A stretch of 11,714 bases of DNA from DASQUP01 sp035641235 (lineage in GTDB: Bacteria > Actinomycetota > CADDZG01 > WHSQ01): assembly GCA_035641235.1 (NCBI GenBank), contig DASQUP010000289.1, positions 1 through 11,714 of the forward strand, read 5' to 3'. A program made the translations under genes and the position numbers. Under the pieces are notes generated by a model. It did not search any database. It saw nothing but the letters and a program-made list of their open reading frames with translations, and was not told where the DNA came from. Positions 7,120-11,714 of this stretch are shown piece after piece; positions within the stretch are counted from its first letter, which is position 1; each line of letters begins with the position of its first letter.

Positions 7120-7175
7120 CCGTTCCTCCCTTTCATCGGCCGGCACCTCTATATGCATCAGACCAGAAGCCCGGC

Positions 7176-7203
7176 CGGCCCGAGCGGTTAGACCACTCGG
7201 CCG
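7176..7203. promoter_or_regulatory. Dyad element between divergent genes (possible operator)
   Basis: CCGAGCGGT (7180-7188) and ACCACTCGG (7192-7200) form a near-perfect inverted repeat around the three bases TAG, with one C-A mismatch. Three more pairs follow (7176-7178 with 7201-7203) across a bulged C. The element lies roughly midway between the YCII start (7119) and the start at 7248. It could be an operator for a dimeric regulator or a hairpin in either leader. The symmetry is certain, the role is inferred. Confidence 0.4.
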
Positions 7204-7247
7204 AGGGGATAGTCACGAGGCTATGTAACCGTCGTGGGAGGGTGCAA

Positions 7248-7682
7248 ATGGACCGACGCGATGACATGCCGCGTACATCGGACCTCGCAAATCCGGTCAA
7301 AGAGGACGAGCTAACGGTCGAAGAGGAATCTGATCTAAGTGTCTCGCAGGGTCCGACCGGGGCCGACGAGTCGATCGATCTTGACCGCGACTTTTCCCCG
7401 ACATCCGAGACGCAGATGTCCCTCGTAGAGGAGGGCGATCGGGTTGCCTTTCTCTCACGCTGGAAGGAAATCCAGAGCGATTTCGTGGACGAGCCTCGTG
7501 GAGCCGTGAGCGATGCAGACGGACTTGTGGCGGAGCTCATGCAGCATCTCGCCCGCAACTTCGCCGACGTCCGTAGCGGTCTCGAGGCCCAGTGGGATCG
7601 AAAGGAAGATGTCTCGACAGAAGGCCTGAGGCTGGCTCTTCAACGCTACCGAGCATTCTTCAGGCGCCTGCTCGAAACCTGA
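7248..7682 (+). CDS. Conserved hypothetical protein, actinobacterial type
   Basis: The protein has 144 residues from ATG 7248, five bases after GGGAGGG (7236-7242). Residues 1-55 are acidic and low in hydrophobics, probably disordered. The rest is predicted helical and carries a recognisable conserved core: FLSRWKEIQSDFVDEP, then AVSDADGLVAELMQHLA, then LRLALQRYRAFFRRLLE at the C-terminus. I recall proteins with this FxxxWxxIQxxFVDxP...LRxALQRYRxFFxRLL pattern in many Actinobacteria, without an assigned function. No signal peptide, membrane segment or catalytic motif is seen. It precedes the beta-phosphoglucomutase gene by 61 bp on the same strand, so co-transcription is possible, but nothing in its sequence links it to sugar metabolism. 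Confidence 0.82.
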   Translation: MDRRDDMPRTSDLANPVKEDELTVEEESDLSVSQGPTGADESIDLDRDFSPTSETQMSLVEEGDRVAFLSRWKEIQSDFVDEPRGAVSDADGLVAELMQHLARNFADVRSGLEAQWDRKEDVSTEGLRLALQRYRAFFRRLLET

Positions 7683-7743
7683 CAAACGAAGCAAGCCCAA
7701 ATCGAGCTTCCCCGTCACGGCGTCAGATAATGTCGGTTTTGAA

Positions 7744-8499
7744 ATGGATCGGGGGCAGCCGGTTATCGATCTCTCCCTTTTCGATGCCGTCATCTTTGAC
7801 ATGGATGGCGTCGTCACCGATACGGCATCGGTTCATGCGGCGGCATGGAAACGACTTTTCGACGACTACCTTTCGGAGCGGGCACGAGCTTCCGGAGAAG
7901 GTTTCCGCCCCTTCGACATACACGACGACTATCTCAAATACATCGACGGCAAACCGCGCTATGAGGGCGTTCGTGACTTCCTTGCCTCCAGGGAGATAGG
8001 ACTCCCCGACGGGAATCCCTCGGACCCGCCGGGCAAAGAGACGGTGGCGGGTCTCGGCAACCGAAAGAACGGTCTTTTCCTCGATCGGCTGCACCAGGAA
8101 GGCGCGCGTCCCTATCCTTCGACCGTCACGCTCGTGCGCCGGCTCGCCGAACGAAATATCAAGACGGCGATCATCTCTTCCAGCCGGAACATGGAGGCGG
8201 TACTCGAGTCGGCAGGCCTCTCCGACCTATTCGACGAGAGGGTCGACGGCGTGCTCGCCGCGGAGCTGGGACTTGCCGGGAAACCCGATCCGGCAGTGTT
8301 CCTCGAAGCCGCTCGCCGGTTGGGAGTTGAGCCCGCCCGCGCTGTCGTCGTGGAGGACGCCCTTGCCGGCGTCGAAGCCGGACGGCGCGGCGCCTTTGGA
8401 TTAGTCATCGGCGTCGACCGAGGCGGACATGCGTCTGCGTTGAGCGAATCGGGAGCCGATGTCGTCGTGCCCGACTTGGAGGACGTGCAGATTGCATAG
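7744..8499 (+). CDS. pgmB: Beta-phosphoglucomutase family HAD phosphatase/mutase
   Basis: This 251-residue HAD-superfamily protein has all four motifs. Motif I is FDMDGVVTDTA (Asp19 nucleophile, Asp21 acid/base), with a helical cap from about 28 to 120. Motif II is Ser145-147 in AIISSSRN, motif III is Lys180 in GKPDPAVF, and motif IV is Glu204-Asp205 in VVVEDALAGVEAG. The cap and the neighbour fit the beta-phosphoglucomutase subgroup, which converts beta-glucose 1-phosphate to glucose 6-phosphate through a bisphosphate intermediate with Mg2+. The gene stops two bases before the GH65 start, the classic arrangement in which the phosphorylase supplies the substrate. ATG 7744 has no clear ribosome binding site but is the first Met before the HAD core; no better in-frame start was seen upstream. 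The cap is longer than in the short lactococcal enzyme, as in the mycobacterial Rv3400 type. A phosphatase on another sugar phosphate cannot be excluded. Confidence 0.88.
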   Translation: MDRGQPVIDLSLFDAVIFDMDGVVTDTASVHAAAWKRLFDDYLSERARASGEGFRPFDIHDDYLKYIDGKPRYEGVRDFLASREIGLPDGNPSDPPGKETVAGLGNRKNGLFLDRLHQEGARPYPSTVTLVRRLAERNIKTAIISSSRNMEAVLESAGLSDLFDERVDGVLAAELGLAGKPDPAVFLEAARRLGVEPARAVVVEDALAGVEAGRRGAFGLVIGVDRGGHASALSESGADVVVPDLEDVQIA

Positions 8500-8501
8500 C
8501 C

Positions 8502-10907
8502 ATGAGTGAGTGGATCTTTGCCCGAGAGGAGTTCGACCCTCAGGCCGAGGGGCTCTGGGAAGCACTCTTCACATTGGGCAACGGGTTCTTCGCCACACGC
8601 GGTGCCGCGGCGGAGTCGCATGCGGACGAGGTGCACTACCCCGGGACTTATGTGGCAGGTTGCTACAACCGGATGGTTACCGAGGTGGCCGGGAGGCCGG
8701 TCGAAAACGAGGACCTCGTCAACGTTCCCAACTGGCTTGTGCTCAATTTCCGAATAGACGAGTCGGAGTGGCTCGACCTCGGATCGGCCGAAATACTCGA
8801 ATTCCGCCAGGAACTCCACCTCCGGGACGGCGTCCTTCACCGGCGGGTCCGGTGGGAGGACCCGTCGGGCCGCAGGACGCTCCTACAAGAGCAGCGCCTG
8901 GTGCACATGGAGAATCATCACTTCGCCGCCCTCGAGGTTAGGTTGACGCCGGAGAACTGGTCGGGGTCAATCGAGATCCGATCGGCGATCGATGGCACCG
9001 TCAACAACGCCGGAGTGGCTCGCTATCGCGATCTCCGTGGAGACCACCTGGTCCCGGTGGAGCAGGGAGAGGTCAACGAGGAGTGCCTCTTCCTTCAGGT
9101 CAGGACGCGTCAGTCCAATGTGCACATCGCACAAGGTGTTCGGACTCGCATCTCATGCAACGGAACGGAGGTGGAGCATCGACGCCGCTCCCTGATCGAT
9201 CCGGGATTCGTCGCCCACGACATCGCACTCGACCTCAGTCAGGGAGATGAGCTGAGAATCGAAAAGACAGTCTCGCTCTATACATCTCGGGATCCGGCGA
9301 TCTCCGAGCCGAGCGTTGCCGCCCGAGCGGCGGTTGAACACGCCCCCGACTTCGATCATCTACTGAGCCGCCACAAAATCGCGTGGGAGTATCTGTGGGG
9401 GCGTCTCGATCTAATCATTGAGGGCAACGACCACGCCCAACAGATACTTCGAGTCCACATCTTTCACCTGCTGCAGACCGCTTCACCCAACACGATTGAT
9501 CTCGATGTAGGAGTGCCTGCCCGCGGACTTCACGGCGAAGCCTACCGCGGGCACATTTTCTGGGACGAACTGTTCATCCTTCCTTTCCTCGATTTCCATC
9601 TCCCGACGCTGTCGCAGGGTCTACTTCGCTATCGGCTGAAGCGGCTGCCTCAAGCTCGTATGGCGGCTCGAGCGGAGGGACAGGAAGGTGCGCTTTACCC
9701 GTGGCAGAGTGGAAGCGACGGCAGAGAAGAGAGCCAGACCCTGCATCTCAATCCAAACTCCGGTAGATGGCTGCCCGACAACTCGCGGCTCCAGAGGCAC
9801 ATCGGCATCGCTGTTGCCTACAACTTCTGGCACCACTATGAGGTAACGAGGGACGAGACGTTCCTGCGCTTCTGGGCTGTCCCAGTCATCTTCGAGATCG
9901 CCAGGTTCCTATCGAGCCTTTGCACGTACAACCCGGAAATCGATCGCTACGAGATAAAAGGAGTAATGGGTCCGGACGAGTACCACGACGGATACCCGGA
10001 CTCCGAAAGCGCGGGACTGAACAACAACTCGTACACGAACGTGATGACCGTATGGGTCTTATACCGTGCCCGGGCCATCCTCGATCTCCTTCCAGTACAT
10101 CATGCGGAGGAATGGCGCCGGCGCCTGGTACTGACAAAAGAGGAAGTGGAGCGCTGGGACGACATCACGCGCAAGATGCAGATTGTGTTCCAAGGCGACG
10201 ACATCATCAGTCAGTTTGAAGGATACGAAGATCTCGAAGAACTCGATTGGACCTCCTATGTCGAGCGGTACGGAGACATCCAGCGCCTCGACCGAATACT
10301 GGAGGCCGAGGGGAAGACCCCAAATCGCTACAAGGTCTCCAAGCAAGCCGATGTTCTGATGCTCTTCTATCTCCTCCCCCCAGAGGAGCTGCGGGAGATC
10401 TTTACCGGCCTTGGTTACAAATTCGATCCGGGCAAAGACATCCCTCGAAACGTCGATTACCACTTGAAGAGGACCTCACATGGATCGACTCTGTCGCGTG
10501 TCGTCCACTCTTGGGTCCTGGCCCGTCTCGATCGAAAGCAGTCTTGGGAGTTCTTCCTCCAGGCGCTTCAGAGTGACGTCGACGACATCCAGGGAGGCAC
10601 TACGCACGAAGGTATTCACCTCGGTGCAATGGCCGGAACCGTCGATCTGGTCCAGCGGTGCTACGGCGGAGTCCACGCCCACCACGATGTCCTCTGGATC
10701 AACCCCGCGCTGCCCGAAGAGTTGTCCCGGCTTCGCTTCGCAGTCCACTACCGTGGCCAGAGGGTGGCCATCGACATCACGGCGCGCCGGCTCGTCGTGA
10801 GCACACTTCCATCCCTCAGTCCGCCCGTCCGAGTTGGCTTCCGGGACGAAGTGGTGGAGATGGCGGGCGGAAGTTCGAAGGCGTGGCCCTTGAATTCGGG
10901 GAGCTGA
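8502..10907 (+). CDS. Glycoside hydrolase family 65 disaccharide phosphorylase
   Basis: The protein has 801 residues, a normal GH65 length. The N-terminal beta-sandwich (about 1-270) is followed by a linker and the (alpha/alpha)6 catalytic barrel. Hallmarks are HIFWDELFILPF (351-362), the general acid Glu493 in GVMGPDEYHDGYPDSE, KQAD at 614-617, and the phosphate-binding HGSTLS (660-665) and GGTTHEGIHLGAM segments. A short C-terminal beta domain ends the protein. GH65 enzymes cleave alpha-linked glucosides with inorganic phosphate, inverting to beta-glucose 1-phosphate; substrates include trehalose, maltose, kojibiose and nigerose. I cannot tell which applies here. The gene follows the beta-phosphoglucomutase gene by two bases. 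A GGAGGA at 8478-8483 is too far from ATG 8502, so translation is probably coupled. The order matches mycobacterial Rv3400-Rv3401. No signal peptide is seen, so it acts in the cytoplasm on imported or internally stored sugar. Confidence 0.93.
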   Translation: MSEWIFAREEFDPQAEGLWEALFTLGNGFFATRGAAAESHADEVHYPGTYVAGCYNRMVTEVAGRPVENEDLVNVPNWLVLNFRIDESEWLDLGSAEILEFRQELHLRDGVLHRRVRWEDPSGRRTLLQEQRLVHMENHHFAALEVRLTPENWSGSIEIRSAIDGTVNNAGVARYRDLRGDHLVPVEQGEVNEECLFLQVRTRQSNVHIAQGVRTRISCNGTEVEHRRRSLIDPGFVAHDIALDLSQGDELRIEKTVSLYTSRDPAISEPSVAARAAVEHAPDFDHLLSRHKIAWEYLWGRLDLIIEGNDHAQQILRVHIFHLLQTASPNTIDLDVGVPARGLHGEAYRGHIFWDELFILPFLDFHLPTLSQGLLRYRLKRLPQARMAARAEGQEGALYPWQSGSDGREESQTLHLNPNSGRWLPDNSRLQRHIGIAVAYNFWHHYEVTRDETFLRFWAVPVIFEIARFLSSLCTYNPEIDRYEIKGVMGPDEYHDGYPDSESAGLNNNSYTNVMTVWVLYRARAILDLLPVHHAEEWRRRLVLTKEEVERWDDITRKMQIVFQGDDIISQFEGYEDLEELDWTSYVERYGDIQRLDRILEAEGKTPNRYKVSKQADVLMLFYLLPPEELREIFTGLGYKFDPGKDIPRNVDYHLKRTSHGSTLSRVVHSWVLARLDRKQSWEFFLQALQSDVDDIQGGTTHEGIHLGAMAGTVDLVQRCYGGVHAHHDVLWINPALPEELSRLRFAVHYRGQRVAIDITARRLVVSTLPSLSPPVRVGFRDEVVEMAGGSSKAWPLNSGS

Positions 10908-10926
10908 TCCGGCGCGCCGGGCACCT

Positions 10927-10970
10927 GAAATGGCAGCTGACCCCCAGGGGCTGGGGGTGGATTGCCATCT
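10927..10970. repeat. 44-bp hairpin element, copy 1
   Basis: The outer stem pairs ATGGCAG (10930-10936) with TTGCCAT (10962-10968), including one G-U pair. A 3x3 internal loop (CTG/GGA) separates it from an 8-bp inner stem, ACCCCCAG (10940-10947) with CTGGGGGT (10951-10958), closed by GGG. It begins 19 bases after the GH65 stop. No T-run follows, so it is not a standard intrinsic terminator, though it could stabilise the mRNA end. It is 41 of 44 identical to copy 2. Confidence 0.8.
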
Positions 10971-10998
10971 GAGCGGCGCCGGGCGATGCGGCGATCGT

Positions 10999-11042
10999 GA
11001 AATGGCAACTGACCCCCAAGGGGTGGGGGTGGATTGCCATCT
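10999..11042. repeat. 44-bp hairpin element, copy 2
   Basis: This is the same fold as the copy 72 bp upstream. The outer stem ATGGCAA (11002-11008) with TTGCCAT (11034-11040) is perfect here. The same CTG/GGA internal loop follows, then a 7-bp inner stem ACCCCCA (11012-11018) with TGGGGGT (11024-11030) and an AGGGG loop. Two more outer pairs (10999-11000 with 11042-11043) form beyond one mismatch. The three differences from copy 1 leave both stems foldable, suggesting a REP-like extragenic repeat. Confidence 0.8.
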
Positions 11043-11108
11043 CGAAAAACCCGCTCCGGAGTGAAGCCGGCCACAGCCCGACCAGCAGCATCGAGGCACG
11101 TTACAACC

Positions 11109-11369
11109 GTGAATCACATCGAGGCAGCGGATAGAGCAATCGCTCGGGCGGCAGCGAGACAGCACGGCGTTTTCACCAGAGCCTTCGCTCTCAGCGCCGG
11201 GCTAGGTCGGACGACCCTCGACCGTCGCCTGGAGACGGGCCGCTACTGGATGCTGTGGCCCGGCGTGTACACCTTTCCCCAGGTGCCCAGCTCGTGGGAG
11301 CAGATAGCCATGGCGGGAGTGCTCCATGCAGGTCCGGTCGCGGCGCTGTCGGGCCCGGCAGCCGGTTAA
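11109..11369 (+). pseudogene. Truncated AbiEi-like / DUF559-type protein remnant
   Basis: This is an 86-residue frame from GTG 11109 (in-frame starts upstream are possible; GAGG lies about 13 bases before the GTG). It contains the N-terminal winged-helix pattern of AbiEi-family antitoxin-domain proteins: AARQHGVFTRAFALSAGLGRTTLDRRLETGRYWMLWPGVYTF, then PSSWEQIAMAGVLHAGPVAALS. Full-length actinobacterial relatives run to roughly 280-320 residues, often with a C-terminal DUF559 endonuclease-like domain. Here the frame stops at TAA right where the conserved SxxSAAxLWGL segment would come, and neither alternative frame continues the homology. I therefore read it as a decayed or recombined gene end. 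Such proteins are often solitary in Actinobacteria, and no toxin partner is visible. A functional short protein is possible but less likely. Confidence 0.65.
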
Positions 11370-11653
11370 GACGCGAAAACACCGCAAATAAACCCATCGG
11401 TAACGAACAGTGTGCTGTGTCGGGCGGGTTGATCCCAGAGCCAAAGGACCGAGCCTTGGGGGGCCGGATGGAACGGGGTTAGAGAGCGTCCAGTTTGTTT
11501 GCGCTCGTTTGCGGACTAGTCACCGAAGACCTCGCGTCCGCGAGAAAAATGACTTCGATTATCTATTGGGAAAACCTGGGAGCGAACCGATCACCAACCC
11601 AGGACGATTCGCGGGGCGAAACGACTGCCCCCATTAACGGAGGACGGCAAACC
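11370..11653. other. Gene-free stretch after the truncated gene
   Basis: This 284-bp stretch has no recognisable coding sequence; the frame 11410-11637 is rich in Arg, Pro and Gly and matches nothing I know. Visible details are a direct repeat GTTTGCG at 11497-11503 and 11507-11513, a small GACCGAGCC/CTTGG-type stem near 11440-11460 and a GGAGGA at 11639-11644. Nothing matches a riboswitch class I recognise. The lost 3' part of the AbiEi-like gene has been replaced by this sequence. Confidence 0.45.
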
Positions 11654-11714
11654 GTGTTCGTGATCGGGACGGAGGCCCCCGTGAAGGGCCTGATCAGGTT
11701 GTTCGCGTGGGTGA
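11654..11714 (+). CDS. Probable start of a gene running off the window
   Basis: GTG 11654 follows GGAGGA (11639-11644) at nine bases and opens a frame with no stop to the window end, giving 20 residues (MFVIGTEAPVKGLIRLFAWV). A second GTG at 11660 is an alternative start. The residues are hydrophobic and plausible as a protein N-terminus, but too few to assign a family. Support is the ribosome binding site and the open frame only. Confidence 0.4.
   Translation, partial: MFVIGTEAPVKGLIRLFAWV

Noticed and set aside
7171..7230. tRNA or tRNA remnant (D-arm-like GCCCGAGCGGTTAG)
   Set aside because: No anticodon arm, T-arm or acceptor stem can be completed on either strand; the similarity is confined to the dyad.
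10927..11042. Intrinsic terminators for the GH65 gene
   Set aside because: Neither hairpin is followed by a T-run, and the two-copy architecture fits a repeat element better.

Overview
The window (11,714 bp, GC-rich, compact, genes on both strands) looks like a chromosomal segment of an actinobacterium-like organism, possibly an uncultured Acidimicrobiia-type lineage. This is inferred from GC-rich codon use, GTG starts, and a gene set typical of Actinobacteria: a secreted M36 protease, a beta-phosphoglucomutase/GH65 pair in the order known from mycobacteria (Rv3400-Rv3401), and a conserved actinobacterial-type protein of unknown function. No rRNA, complete tRNA, transposase, integrase or CRISPR array is visible.

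Left part (1-2346, minus strand): a patatin-like phospholipase with a transmembrane hairpin inserted between its catalytic residues. It is followed on the same strand by a stand-alone B3/B4-domain protein (related to the PheT editing domain) cut by the window edge. A nested hairpin lies between them.

Middle (2556-6367): a large secreted M36 (fungalysin-type) metalloprotease with propeptide, HEXXH catalytic domain, PKD-like domains and an unassigned C-terminal domain. Tail-to-tail with it, 5 bp away, is a small lipoprotein with a chagasin-like beta domain. Next comes a gene-free stretch of about 475 bp (6368-6843) that is rich in structure. It holds two simple inverted repeats, a 103-nt long hairpin with 34 predicted base pairs in four helices, and a perfect 29-bp tandem duplication. 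This is the least explained part of the window and the best candidate for an undescribed RNA or mobile-element relic.

Right part (6844-10907): a YCII-family protein on the minus strand is divergent from a plus-strand group of a hypothetical protein, a beta-phosphoglucomutase-family HAD enzyme and a GH65 glycoside phosphorylase. The last two are 2 bp apart and should work in sequence: phosphorolysis of an alpha-linked disaccharide (trehalose, maltose, kojibiose or similar) to beta-glucose 1-phosphate, then isomerisation to glucose 6-phosphate.

Right end (10908-11714): two near-identical 44-bp hairpin elements directly after GH65, then a truncated AbiEi-like gene remnant, about 284 bp without a recognisable gene, and the probable start of another gene running off the window.
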